DNA of 64,000 nt from JASLEW01 sp963732005 (lineage in GTDB: Bacteria; Acidobacteriota; Thermoanaerobaculia; Multivoradales; UBA5704), in the NCBI GenBank assembly GCA_963732005.1, contig CAVSXT010000005.1:744001-808000 (forward strand). Reading direction: 5' to 3'. Under the pieces are notes generated by a model. That model did not search any database, was not told where the DNA came from, and was given only the letters and a program-made list of their open reading frames with translations. The position numbers and the translations under genes are program-made. Shown piece after piece: positions 43,762 to 52,411 of the stretch (its first letter is position 1; each line of letters starts with the position of its first letter).

Positions 43762-44154
43762 ATGAGTCTTCATGTCTGGACTGTCGGGAGCGGCGCGCTC
43801 CTCAATCTGGCGCTGCTACAAAACCGGCCACCGGGCCCAGGCGCAACTGCCGCGGCAGGCGCGACCTCCTGCGCGGCCTGTGGCACGTGCGGAGCGGGAA
43901 TGACCGCCTTCATTGCGGTGCCAATCGTGATTCTGGTGCTCAATATCGCACTTCTGGTGTGGGTGGCACGAGATGCGAAGGCCAGAGGCCTCGACAACTC
44001 TGTGATGTGGATGGCGCTGGTATTCTTCACTAGTGTAATTGGGCTGGCCATCTATATCTTTTCGAGGCCGCAGGGTCAGCTTGTAGACTGCACCAAGTGT
44101 AAGAACAAGCGCCTTCAGGGTAGCGCCAAATGCCCTACCTGCGGCAATCCATGA
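43762..44154 (+). CDS. membrane protein with phospholipase D N-terminal-like segment and zinc ribbon
   Basis: 130 residues. ATG 43762 is preferred to ATG 43756 because GGAGGG (43750-43755) is six bases from it and abuts the other. Features in order: a Cys-rich segment (SCAACGTCGAG), helix IAVPIVILVLNIALLVWVA, then DAKARGLDNSVMWMALVFF and a second helix ending YIFSRPQG, a PLDc_N-like double helix, and a terminal zinc ribbon (CTKCKNKRLQGSAKCPTC). Lower GC and more AT-rich codons than the neighbours. The stop overlaps YidD (ATGA). Function unknown. Confidence 0.7.
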   Translation: MSLHVWTVGSGALLNLALLQNRPPGPGATAAAGATSCAACGTCGAGMTAFIAVPIVILVLNIALLVWVARDAKARGLDNSVMWMALVFFTSVIGLAIYIFSRPQGQLVDCTKCKNKRLQGSAKCPTCGNP

Positions 44155-44510
44155 CGTCCCAAGAGATCCAAGAGGCTGGGCGACGGCGGCTCTGGAAACA
44201 CCGCCCGGAGACTTACCTCGCTGTGCTTGGGCTTATCCTGGGCCTTACGCTAGCCGATACTAGCCGGGCACCAAGCCAGCAGTTGACAGCCCACTGGTAC
44301 ATCAAGGGAGTCCATCTCTATCAAGAGTTCGGGCGCCCCTTGCTCCGCGGGCACGTCCAGTGCCGATACCGCCCAACTTGCTCCGAGTATTCGCTGGCTG
44401 CGGTGAGAGCCTACGGTGTTCGCCGCGGCCTTGCTCTAACGGCACGGCGAATTGCGTCTTGCACCTCCAAGATTCCGTACGGCACGGTGGATCAAGTGCC
44501 GAGCCGGTAG
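44151..44510 (+). CDS. YidD-like membrane protein insertion efficiency factor
   Basis: 119 residues. The C-terminal 70 residues match YidD (PF01809): QCRYRPTCSEYSLAAVRAYG, then GLALTARRIASC. The usual final Cys-Pro is Cys-Thr here (SCTSKIPYGTVD). An N-terminal extension holds one hydrophobic segment (YLAVLGLILGLTLADTS), which typical YidD lacks. YidD normally sits next to rnpA/yidC; here it is paired by a four-base overlap with a zinc-ribbon membrane protein in a low-GC patch, so this is probably a second, non-canonical copy. Confidence 0.75.
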   Translation: MTSQEIQEAGRRRLWKHRPETYLAVLGLILGLTLADTSRAPSQQLTAHWYIKGVHLYQEFGRPLLRGHVQCRYRPTCSEYSLAAVRAYGVRRGLALTARRIASCTSKIPYGTVDQVPSR

Positions 44511-44543
44511 AGTGCATCGGTACGTCACGCCCACTGCGGCCGG

Positions 44544-44897
44544 TTAGTTGATCGGCAAACGGCCGCCGAAACCCTCTTCGTAGGTGTGGAAGAAGGAAAT
44601 GGTCTCCTCGGGGAACCGCCAGCAGTAGTAGCCGTCGCCGTTGTCCCAATCCACCAGCCACAGGCCCTTGACCTCGCAGCCGACGGCGACGATCTCCCGC
44701 GCCCAGGCGCGGACGATCTCCTCGCAGGACTCCTCGAGCTCCTGGCGGCGGGTCTCGAGCTCGTCGCGGCTGGCGAGGGAGTTGACCACCGCCTCCATCT
44801 GGCGGACGGCCGCCGCCGTCAGGTCCCGCACGGTGGGGAAGGTGGCAAGAGCCTCGTCGTAAGAGAACAGTCTCCTGCCGCGAGCTGGCGGTTCCAT
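44544..44897 (-). CDS. DUF2203 family protein
   Basis: 117 residues. DUF2203 pattern: N-terminal FSYDEALATFPTVRDL, a long helical middle (coiled-coil-like, ELETRRQELEESCEEIV) and the conserved end EVKGLWLVDWDNGDGYYCW followed by RFPEETISFFHTYEEGF. Cytoplasmic, function unknown. Convergent with YidD. Confidence 0.88.
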   Translation of the reverse strand: MEPPARGRRLFSYDEALATFPTVRDLTAAAVRQMEAVVNSLASRDELETRRQELEESCEEIVRAWAREIVAVGCEVKGLWLVDWDNGDGYYCWRFPEETISFFHTYEEGFGGRLPIN

Positions 44898-44941
44898 GCG
44901 GCAATGCTACCAGACCGGGATCGGTGTCCCGCACGGAAACT

Positions 44942-45361
44942 CTAGCCGGCGGGCGGCCCCGCCGCCTGCGGGGCGGCCAGCGGGAGGGGCTGGTTGTTCT
45001 CGTCCACGTGCACGTACACGACCTCGGCCTCGGTCACCTTCACCCTGGTGGTGTCGCGGCTGGCGCGCTCGGCCTCGACGGTCACCTTGACGGTGATCGA
45101 GGTGCGGCCACGACGCAAGGTCTCGGTGTTGAGGCTGACCAGGTCGCCGACGAAGACCGGCGCATGGAAGATGACCTCGCGCATGGCGACGGTCACCAGC
45201 CGCCCCGGCGCGTGGCGGTGCGCCTCGACCGCGCCTGCCTGGTCGATGTACGAGAGGATGATGCCGCCGAAGATGGTGCCCAGGGCGTTGGTGTCCTTGG
45301 GCATCATGATCACCCGGATCGCCGGCTGCAGCGGTCCGCTGCCCTGGCCGCTTCCTTCCAT
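44942..45361 (-). CDS. hotdog-fold acyl-CoA thioesterase (YciA-like)
   Basis: 139 residues. Hotdog motif NALGTIFGGIILSYIDQAG with the catalytic Asp, then VTVAMREVIFHAPVFVGDLV and a terminal VKVTEAEVVYVHVDE strand. YciA-type enzymes hydrolyse acyl-CoAs and control fatty acid or CoA pools. The tail is Ala/Pro-rich. Divergent from the sigma factor gene. Confidence 0.88.
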   Translation of the reverse strand: MEGSGQGSGPLQPAIRVIMMPKDTNALGTIFGGIILSYIDQAGAVEAHRHAPGRLVTVAMREVIFHAPVFVGDLVSLNTETLRRGRTSITVKVTVEAERASRDTTRVKVTEAEVVYVHVDENNQPLPLAAPQAAGPPAG

Positions 45362-45450
45362 GGCGGAGGCCTTTCCGTGCCGGTTCGCAAGGCCGGCGGG
45401 CGCCGGCGGTCATGCTATCCTCGCCCAAAGGGCATCGACAGACAGCGGGA

Positions 45451-46065
45451 ATGGATCCTACCTCATCTCAGCCCGGGTCCCTGGCGGCTCTGAGCGCCCT
45501 GAGCGACTCCGCGCTGGTCAAACGGGTCGCAGAGCGCCAGCCGGACGCCCTGGCCGAGCTCTACGACCGCTTCGCCCCCATCCTGCTGGCGCTCGCCCGC
45601 CGCATCCTCGGCAACCACGCCGATGCCGAAGAGGTGCTGCAGGAGGTGTTCATCCAGGTCTGGAACCGCGGCGAGCGCTACGATCCGGCCCGCTCCTCGG
45701 TGTCGACCTGGCTGGTCCTGATCGGCCGCAGCCGCGCCATCGACCGCCTGCGCGGCCGCCGGGTGGTCGAGCGCACCCGCGATGCCGTCACCGAGGCGGC
45801 GCCCGCCGCCGGCGCCTTGCATACATCCCCCGAGGCGCTCGAGAACGTATGGAACCAGGAGAGGCACGAGCGAGTTCGGCGCGAGCTGGCGGTGCTGCCG
45901 CCCGAACAGCGTGAGGTGCTGGAGATGGCGTTCTACGGCGGTCTGACCCAGAGCGAGATCGCTGCCAAGGCCGGCCTGCCCCTGGGCACGGTCAAGACCC
46001 GCACCCTGCTCGCGATGAAGAAGCTGCGCCACGCGCTTCGCGAAGAGATCCGGCAGCTGCTGTGA
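45451..46065 (+). CDS. ECF-family RNA polymerase sigma factor (SigK-like)
   Basis: 204 residues from ATG 45451. Sigma region 2 covers about residues 28-100 (ALAELYDRFAPILLALARRI, DAEEVLQEVFIQVWNRGERY, TWLVLIGRSRAIDRLRGRR). Region 4 is about 145-200 (LAVLPPEQREVLEMAFYGGL, TQSEIAAKAGLPLGTVKTR). A long spacer between them is typical. The stop overlaps the anti-sigma gene (GTGA), so the pair is co-translated. The promoter targeted is not visible. Confidence 0.93.
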   Translation: MDPTSSQPGSLAALSALSDSALVKRVAERQPDALAELYDRFAPILLALARRILGNHADAEEVLQEVFIQVWNRGERYDPARSSVSTWLVLIGRSRAIDRLRGRRVVERTRDAVTEAAPAAGALHTSPEALENVWNQERHERVRRELAVLPPEQREVLEMAFYGGLTQSEIAAKAGLPLGTVKTRTLLAMKKLRHALREEIRQLL

Positions 46066-47054
46066 GCGAGGAACTGACATCGGAGGATCGGGCCCTGCTG
46101 GCGGCCCTCGCGACGCTGGAGGCGGCGCCCGGCGCCGCCGCCACGCCGGCGCCCGCCGCCGAGGAGGAGACGCTCGGCCGTCTCTACCACGAGGCGCTCG
46201 GCCTGATGGCCTATGCCTTGCCGCCCGCCCCGCCGCCGTCCGCGGCGAAGCTCCGGCTGCTGGCGCTGGTCGCCCCGGCTGCAACAACCGCGGCCGCACC
46301 AGCGGCGCCCGGCGCGCCTCCGGAGAGCTTGTCGCGGTCACCCCTGGCCGCAGTTGCCTTGCCTCCCGCCTCGCCGGCTCTCTCCTCGCCGGCTCAGCAA
46401 CCGGCGAGCCCATCGAGCCTCGCCAGGCCCTGGAGGGCCGCGAGCCCCTCGAGCCCCTCAAGCCCCTCAAGCCCCTCAAGATGGCCGCTGTCGCTGGCCG
46501 CGGCCCTGATCCTGGCGCTGCTGGGCGTCTGCGGCTGGCTCTACCGCGGCCTGGCGGAAAAGGGCGCATCTATCGCCCACCTTGCCGCGGAGCGCAACTC
46601 GGCGTTGCGACATGCCGGCGAGGTGGAGGCGCGGCTGCGGCAGCTCAACAGCCAGGTCAGCGGTCTGCGCGCCGGCGTCGCGGTGGTGACCTCGCCGGCG
46701 GTCGAGGTCTGCACCCTGCGGGCGGTCGCCCAGGCCGGTTCCCCCGATGCGAATCTGTCGGGGGCCGGCGGCATGCTGTTCGTCGCCGCCGATCACCAGC
46801 ATTGGTACATGTCGGTGCGCGGGCTGCGGCCTGCCGGCGATGGCAGGGTCTACCAGCTCTGGTTCGTCGCCGATCAGGGGATGGTGAGCGGCGGCACCTT
46901 TGCGGTTAACCGCGAAGCTTCTTCGGAGCTGTCCTCCGAGCACATGCCTGCCGGCACCAAGGGCGTGAGGATCACGCTGGAGAACAGCCCCGGAGCGCCT
47001 GCCCCGAAGGGGCCGGACGTGCTGCGCAACGCCGACGCTTTGCATAGCATCTAG
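46062..47054 (+). CDS. RskA-type membrane anti-sigma factor
   Basis: 330 residues from GTG 46062. The cytoplasmic N-terminus begins LTSEDRALLAALATLEAAPG. There follow a long Ala/Pro/Ser linker, one membrane helix (WPLSLAAALILALLGVCGWL, near residues 146-165), a coiled segment (EARLRQLNSQVSGLRAG) and the RskA C-terminal domain (GGMLFVAADHQHWYMSVRGL, GRVYQLWFVADQGMVSGGTF). It should hold the sigma factor at the membrane until release by regulated cleavage. The linker carries four 9-bp repeats. Confidence 0.88.
   Translation: MSEELTSEDRALLAALATLEAAPGAAATPAPAAEEETLGRLYHEALGLMAYALPPAPPPSAAKLRLLALVAPAATTAAAPAAPGAPPESLSRSPLAAVALPPASPALSSPAQQPASPSSLARPWRAASPSSPSSPSSPSRWPLSLAAALILALLGVCGWLYRGLAEKGASIAHLAAERNSALRHAGEVEARLRQLNSQVSGLRAGVAVVTSPAVEVCTLRAVAQAGSPDANLSGAGGMLFVAADHQHWYMSVRGLRPAGDGRVYQLWFVADQGMVSGGTFAVNREASSELSSEHMPAGTKGVRITLENSPGAPAPKGPDVLRNADALHSI
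46443..46478 (+). repeat. four 9-bp tandem units in the anti-sigma gene
   Basis: AGCCCCTCG once and AGCCCCTCA three times, in frame, encoding SPSSPSSPSSPS just before the membrane helix. Confidence 0.85.
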
Positions 47055-47107
47055 CGCCGCCCGCACACTGGTCGGTGATTTTCGCACCGCTCCGCGGGGC
47101 GGTGCAT

Positions 47108-47205
47108 ATCCACTTTTGCGCGGCGCTGTAGAGCCACTTGCAATGGCGCGCCGGGCCGTGGCCCGTGTTGAGATCCACTTTCGCTCGCGGTGATGAAGCC
47201 ACTTT
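47108..47205. repeat. paired short repeats, possible IS21-type element end
   Basis: Four copies of (A)(T/G)CCACTTT-like motifs start at 47108, 47132, 47173 and 47197. The spacing 24-41-24 means a 65-bp unit of two motifs is repeated. IS21-family ends carry multiple such AAAGTGG repeats. No transposase gene is nearby, so this may be an orphan end. It lies in the 508-bp gap before the receptor gene; the remainder of the gap contains a short palindrome (47315-47331) and no gene. Confidence 0.4.
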
Positions 47206-47562
47206 CAGAATCCTGAATCAGCAGCTCTTCATTTCGCTGGATCCTGGCCGCGGACGACCCTCGCGCGGGCCTTGGCCCAGGCTCATAGTCAATTTGTTTT
47301 CAGATATTTAGGTCGCCATTCCGGGAATGGCATCGGGCTTGCTATTTACGGCCTCCATGACCGCTGGAGCATTCACATCCCGATGGGCCAGGAGTCGCGC
47401 TGTCGGCGCGCTGCGAAAGGAGGTGCAAGGCGGCTCTCGTCCTCGCGTGCAGTGAACGGTTTCTTCCAGAGTCCTGATCTTTCACAGTCCTCGCTGGCAC
47501 CACTCGTGGCTGGCATTTCGCGCGAGGGCTCATCAACAACCTGATTCAGGAGGTTCACAGGC

Positions 47563-50556
47563 ATGAAGAGCAACAATCACTGGGGACGGTTCGTGGCTGT
47601 CGCCGCGGGGCTGTTGCTGGTAAGCGCTGGCGCCGCGATGGCGCAGCTGCAGACCGGCAACCTCTACGGCAAGGTCAGCGATCAGACCGGCGCCGCCCTG
47701 CCCGGCGTCACCGTCACCCTGGACACCGGCGAGGCGCCGCAGGTCCAGGTCACCAATGCCCAAGGTGAGTTCCGGTTCCTGAGCCTGGCGCCCGCCAGCT
47801 ACAAGATCAAGGCGGAATTGCAGGGCTTCTCGCCGGTCGAGTACCCCAAGATCGTCATCAACGTCGGCCGCAACACCTCGATCGAGGTGACGATGAGCTC
47901 GGCGGTGGAAGACGTCATCACCGTCACCTCCGAGAGCCCGTTGCTCGACGAGAAGGCGATTCGCACCGGCAACACCGTCAGCCAGAACGAGCTGCAGAAG
48001 ATCCCCACCGCCCGCGACCCGTGGACGGTGCTGCAGTCGACGCCTGGCGTCCTCGTCGACCGCGTCAACGTCGGCGGCAACTACAGCGGCCAGCAGTCCT
48101 TCTACACCGGCCCTGGCTCGATGTCCACCCAGTCGGTGTGGTCGGTGGACGGCGTGGTCATCACCGACATGTCGGCCCTCGGCAGCACGCCGGCCTACTT
48201 CGACTTCGACTCCTTCGAGGAGATGCAGATCTCGACCGGCGGCTCGGACGTGACCACGGCCACCGGCGGCGTCGCCCTCAACCTGGTGACCAAGCGGGGC
48301 ACCAACGAGTACCGCGGTTCCGCCCGTTATCTCCAGGTCCCCGGCAGCACCCAGTCGGCCAGCAGCTTCAGCAGCAGCAGCGTACCGGCTGGCCAGACCT
48401 TCCTCGGTGGCAGCAACAAGATCAACAAGATCGAGGACTACGGCGCCGAGATCGGCGGCCCGATCCTCAAGGATCACATCTGGCTGTGGGGTTCCTACGG
48501 TGAGGACAAGGTCAGCGTGCAGACCCTGCCGACCGCCGCGGTGCCCAACGGCGAAACCGACAAGACCCAGCTGCCGGCGTGGAACGCCAAGCTGAACGCC
48601 CAGCTCACCGCCAGCAACTCGGCGACCCTGGTGGGCTTCAACAGCGCCAAGCAGAAGACCGGCCGCAACGCCGGCCCGACGCGGCCCACGGAAACCACCT
48701 GGGACCAGGGGCAGTTCGGCGGCAAGCCGTCGCTGCTCAAGGCAGAGGACACGCAGATCTTCAGCCCGAATCTCTACCTGACGGTCCTCTACTCGCACGT
48801 CTACGGCGGTTTCTTCCTCGATCCTCAGTCCGGTATCGGCCCCAACATCGCCCCGGCCATCAACGACGACGCTGGCGTTTGGCACAACAGCTTCGTCGAC
48901 GAGCAGATCAAACGGCCGCAGGTCCAGGAAAAGGCCGACGCCTCCACCTTCTTCAACACCGGCAGTGTCAGCAACGAGCTCAAGTACGGTGCTTCCTACC
49001 GCGTCGCCACCGCGGTCACCAGCGTCAACTGGCAGGGTGGCGGCCTGATCTTCCAGGACGGCTTCGGTCCCGGCGTCGGCTTCCTCGCCCTTTCCCGTGA
49101 AGAGCTGGTCGGCATCAAGACCAAGTACTCCAGCGGCTACGTGCAGGACACCCTGACCACCGGCAGCCTGACCGCCAACCTCGGCCTGCGTTACGACCGC
49201 CAGACGGGCGACAACCTCTCCGAGACGGTGCCGGCCAACTTCCTCGAGCCGACGATCCTCCCGGCGCAGTCCTTTGCCGGCGGACCGATCGGCTTCACCT
49301 GGACCGACTGGTCGCCGCGCATTGGCTTGACCTACGCGCTGGGCAAGGACCGCTCGACCCTGCTGCGCGCCAGCTACTCGCGGTTCGCAGACCAGCTCGG
49401 CTCCGCCGTCGCCTCGGCCCTCAACCCGCTCGGCACGGTGAGCTACTACTACACCGGCACCACCTACAACTCCACGGGCCTCGGCCTGCTCACGCCTGGA
49501 CAGGTCCAGACGGGAGTCGGCGGCTTCTACAACGCCGCCGCCGCCCCGAACGGCAACCTGTCGATCGCCAACAAGGTTTCGAGCAACTTCAATGCCCCGC
49601 TCACCGACGAGTTCCTGATCAGCGCGGAGCATGCGCTGCTGCCGGAGTTCGTGGTCGGCGTCAACCTCACCTATCGCCTGCAGCACAACCTGATCCAGGA
49701 AGACCTGTTGGTCTTCGATCCAGGTTCGGACGTCAGCCGGGTGGCGACTCGTAACGACTTCGTTGCGAACACCCAGAACGCTCAGCTGCCCAACGGACAG
49801 CTCGTTCCGGTCACCTGGTACACCCTGAAGCCCGGCATCACCACCAACCACGGTTACCTGTACCACAATGGTGACTACGAGACGACCTACAAGGGCGCCT
49901 CGATGACGTTCAACAAGCGCCTCGCCAACCGTTGGATGATGCGCGGCAACATCACCTTCCAGGACTGGTACTACAACCGGGCCGGCGACCGGCCTGACCC
50001 GACTGAGATCCTCGCGGGCGGCACCACGGACGGCAACTACGTCCAGCAGGGCGACGCGGTGGTCCAGGGATCGGGGCCGGGATCCGGCGCCTTCCAGAAC
50101 GTTTACATCAACAGCCGGTGGGCTTTCGGGCTCAACGGCATGTACCAGATCGCCCCGGATCGCCCGTGGGGCTTCAACGTCGCAGGCAACCTGACCGGCC
50201 GCCAAGGCTATCCTGACCCGTTCTGGGTGACCGCGCCGGGGACGTCCGCCAACGTCAGCGTTCCGAACCCCAACCTGGGGACCAGTGAAACTCTCCAGAT
50301 CGGCGCCGAGGACAGCAACCGTCTCGACAACATCATCGACTTCGATCTGCGGGTGGAGAAGGAGTTCACCTTCCAGGACTTCGGTCTGACCCTGGGAGTC
50401 GACTGCTTCAACCTGTTCAACGAGGCCTTCGTCCTCCAGCGGCAGGGTCAGTTCAACAACACCTCGCCGAACTTCACGGTCAGGAACGCCGGCTTCGTCA
50501 ACGAAGTTCTGAGCCCGCGCGTCTACCGCTTCGGAGCTCGGATCAGCTTCAAGTAA
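47563..50556 (+). CDS. Oar-like TonB-dependent receptor with carboxypeptidase-regulatory-like domain
   Basis: 997 residues. AGGAGG stands ten bases before ATG 47563. Signal peptide (FVAVAAGLLLVSAGAAMA), then a carboxypeptidase-regulatory-like domain (GNLYGKVSDQTGAALPGVTV, residues about 30-110), a plug (IPTARDPWTVLQSTPGVLVD, then GGVALNLVTKRGTNEYRGS) and a long beta barrel ending YRFGARISFK with a terminal aromatic residue. No clear TonB box was identified. Such Oar/SusC-distant receptors take up or export large substrates in Acidobacteriota and Myxococcota. Downstream of the ECF/anti-sigma pair, which may control it (inference). Confidence 0.88.
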   Translation: MKSNNHWGRFVAVAAGLLLVSAGAAMAQLQTGNLYGKVSDQTGAALPGVTVTLDTGEAPQVQVTNAQGEFRFLSLAPASYKIKAELQGFSPVEYPKIVINVGRNTSIEVTMSSAVEDVITVTSESPLLDEKAIRTGNTVSQNELQKIPTARDPWTVLQSTPGVLVDRVNVGGNYSGQQSFYTGPGSMSTQSVWSVDGVVITDMSALGSTPAYFDFDSFEEMQISTGGSDVTTATGGVALNLVTKRGTNEYRGSARYLQVPGSTQSASSFSSSSVPAGQTFLGGSNKINKIEDYGAEIGGPILKDHIWLWGSYGEDKVSVQTLPTAAVPNGETDKTQLPAWNAKLNAQLTASNSATLVGFNSAKQKTGRNAGPTRPTETTWDQGQFGGKPSLLKAEDTQIFSPNLYLTVLYSHVYGGFFLDPQSGIGPNIAPAINDDAGVWHNSFVDEQIKRPQVQEKADASTFFNTGSVSNELKYGASYRVATAVTSVNWQGGGLIFQDGFGPGVGFLALSREELVGIKTKYSSGYVQDTLTTGSLTANLGLRYDRQTGDNLSETVPANFLEPTILPAQSFAGGPIGFTWTDWSPRIGLTYALGKDRSTLLRASYSRFADQLGSAVASALNPLGTVSYYYTGTTYNSTGLGLLTPGQVQTGVGGFYNAAAAPNGNLSIANKVSSNFNAPLTDEFLISAEHALLPEFVVGVNLTYRLQHNLIQEDLLVFDPGSDVSRVATRNDFVANTQNAQLPNGQLVPVTWYTLKPGITTNHGYLYHNGDYETTYKGASMTFNKRLANRWMMRGNITFQDWYYNRAGDRPDPTEILAGGTTDGNYVQQGDAVVQGSGPGSGAFQNVYINSRWAFGLNGMYQIAPDRPWGFNVAGNLTGRQGYPDPFWVTAPGTSANVSVPNPNLGTSETLQIGAEDSNRLDNIIDFDLRVEKEFTFQDFGLTLGVDCFNLFNEAFVLQRQGQFNNTSPNFTVRNAGFVNEVLSPRVYRFGARISFK

Positions 50557-50606
50557 GGGGCGGCTGCCCGCTCGGTTCGCCGAGCGGCGCTCCGCTGCTT
50601 CACCTC

Positions 50607-50634
50607 CCGCCGGGGCAACCCGGCGGTTTTTTTT
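50607..50634 (+). terminator. intrinsic terminator of the receptor gene
   Basis: Perfect 8-bp stem CCGCCGGG (50607-50614) with CCCGGCGG (50619-50626), GCAA loop, followed by eight T (50627-50634). It lies 50 bp after the receptor stop. Confidence 0.92.
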
Positions 50635-50640
50635 ATCTTG

Positions 50641-51399
50641 TTATGCCCGGTGCGGCGGCCGCGTCGGGCGGAGCTCGACCAGGCTCGGCAAGGCCCGGTC
50701 GGGAAAGCTCAGGAAGTGCAGGATCGTCGCCGCCACGTCCACCGGCGCCAGCATCCACGAGCGGTCGGCGCTACGCGACCCCGGCTGGCCGAAGCTGGTG
50801 TCGACGCTGCCCGGCAGGATCGCCGCCACCCGCACGCCGAACTGCCGCAGGTCGAGCATCGCCGCCTCCGACAAGCCGAGCATGCCGTACTTGCTGGCGT
50901 TGTAGGCGGCGCCGCCCGCCATCGGGCTCCTGGCGGCGAGCGAGGCGACGTTGAAGATCCAGCCGCCGCCCTGCTCCTTCATCGTCGCCGCCACCGCATG
51001 GATGCAGTAGAACGCGCCGCTGAGGTTGGTTTCGATCACCTCCCGCCACTGGTCGCCGGAGAGCCCGTCCACCGGGGCGAAGGTGCCCGTGCCGGCGTTG
51101 TTCACCAGGCAATCGATGCGGCCGGCCGCGGCGAGCACCCAGGCGGCGAAGGCATCGACCTGCTCCTGCCGGCGGACGTCCAGCGGGTGGCCGGCGACGG
51201 TGGCGCCAAAGCGGGGCTGCAGCTCCGCCGTGGCGCGGGCGACCGAGTCCTGGCTCTTGCTGCCGAAGAACACTCGGTAGCCGGTACCGAGCAGGGCTTC
51301 GACCACGGCCCTGCCGATGCCGCGGCTGCCGCCGGTGACGATCGCGACCCTCGGAGTGCTCGCGGCGTGGGTGTCGGTTGCTTCCGTGGCGTCTTCCAT
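50641..51399 (-). CDS. short-chain dehydrogenase/reductase
   Basis: 252 residues from ATG 51399. Classical SDR: cofactor loop TGGSRGIG, NNAG in CLVNNAGTG, Ser in NVASLAARS and catalytic Y-x3-K in AAYNASKYG. The Arg/Ser-rich start after the loop (FFGSKSQDS) does not show an obvious acidic residue, so NADPH is more likely than NADH (inference). Substrate unknown. The gene runs toward the receptor terminator. Confidence 0.9.
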   Translation of the reverse strand: MEDATEATDTHAASTPRVAIVTGGSRGIGRAVVEALLGTGYRVFFGSKSQDSVARATAELQPRFGATVAGHPLDVRRQEQVDAFAAWVLAAAGRIDCLVNNAGTGTFAPVDGLSGDQWREVIETNLSGAFYCIHAVAATMKEQGGGWIFNVASLAARSPMAGGAAYNASKYGMLGLSEAAMLDLRQFGVRVAAILPGSVDTSFGQPGSRSADRSWMLAPVDVAATILHFLSFPDRALPSLVELRPTRPPHRA

Positions 51400-51477
51400 G
51401 CGGTGATTGTAGTGCGCGGCTCGGCAGGCCTGAAATGCCCGCCCCGCGGGGGTTGTTTTCAGCCCTGAGGAGGACGT

Positions 51478-52191
51478 ATGTTCTTTTACGACTATCACTA
51501 CCTGCTGTTCATACTGCCCGGCCTGGCGCTGTCGCTGTGGGCGTCCTGGCGCACCCGGTCGGCGTTCGACAAGTACTCGCGCGTGCGCACCGCCCGGGGC
51601 CTGACCGGCGCCCAGGCGGCGCAGATCATGCTACAGGCCGCCGGCATCGGCGACGTTCGCGTGGTGCCCACCGCCGGCAAGCTGACCGACCACTACAACC
51701 CGCTCAACAAGCAGCTGTCGCTGTCGGAAGGGGTCTTCGGCTCGACTTCCATCGCCGCCGTCGGGGTCGCCTGCCACGAGGCCGGCCACGCCGTGCAGCA
51801 CGCCCGCTCCTACAAGCCGCTCTGGCTGCGTTCGGCGCTGGTGCCGACCGCCAACATCGGCTCGTCGGTCGGCTATCTCGTCATGCTCGTCGGCCTGCTG
51901 CTGATGCGCGGCGGGCAGCTGCTGGGCCAGGAGATGGTGATGTTCGGAGCGCTGCTGTTCTCGGCGGTGCTGCTGTTCCAGATCGTCACCCTGCCGGTCG
52001 AGTTCGACGCCTCGGCGCGCGCCAAGCGGCTGGCGGTCGAGCAAGGCATCGTGATGCCGCAGGAACGGGTGGGGATGGACCGCGTCCTCAACGCCGCGGC
52101 CCTGACCTACGTCGCGGCGGTGGTCTCCACGCTGCTGACCCTGGTCTACTACCTGATGCGAGCCGGCCTGCTGGGCAGCCGCCGGAGCTGA
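51478..52191 (+). CDS. membrane zinc metallopeptidase (YugP-like, Zn_peptidase_2)
   Basis: 237 residues starting FFYDYHYLLFILPGLALSLW. Zinc site HEAGHAVQHA (H-E-x2-H) near residue 100 after VGVACHE, and the third ligand region in LPVEFDASARAKRLA. Four helices in all. Members of this family (PF04298) are membrane proteases of mostly unknown substrates. Divergent start from the SDR by about 80 bp. Confidence 0.9.
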   Translation: MFFYDYHYLLFILPGLALSLWASWRTRSAFDKYSRVRTARGLTGAQAAQIMLQAAGIGDVRVVPTAGKLTDHYNPLNKQLSLSEGVFGSTSIAAVGVACHEAGHAVQHARSYKPLWLRSALVPTANIGSSVGYLVMLVGLLLMRGGQLLGQEMVMFGALLFSAVLLFQIVTLPVEFDASARAKRLAVEQGIVMPQERVGMDRVLNAAALTYVAAVVSTLLTLVYYLMRAGLLGSRRS

Positions 52192-52411
52192 CCGGCGGCC
52201 CGCAGCCCGCCCACCGCCCGTCCGGCCGGCGCGGGGAGAGGCGCCTCCGGCGCGAATCGGCGCGGATCGCGGCAAGACGGTCCGCGGTTGGTTGGGTTGT
52301 GCCCATGGGCGGGAAGCCCACGCATCCTCGCGCAAGCACTGCTGTATAGTTCTTGCTCAGCATCATCGAGGTCGAGGCACGGGTCCTGGCGGGTCATGGG
52401 AGGTCGTGCGG

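Noticed and set aside
47315..47331. GCCATTC-CGG-GAATGGC palindrome as operator of the receptor gene
   Set aside because: Only seven paired bases, far (about 230 bp) from the start codon and with no second copy in the window; too weak to list as a regulatory feature.
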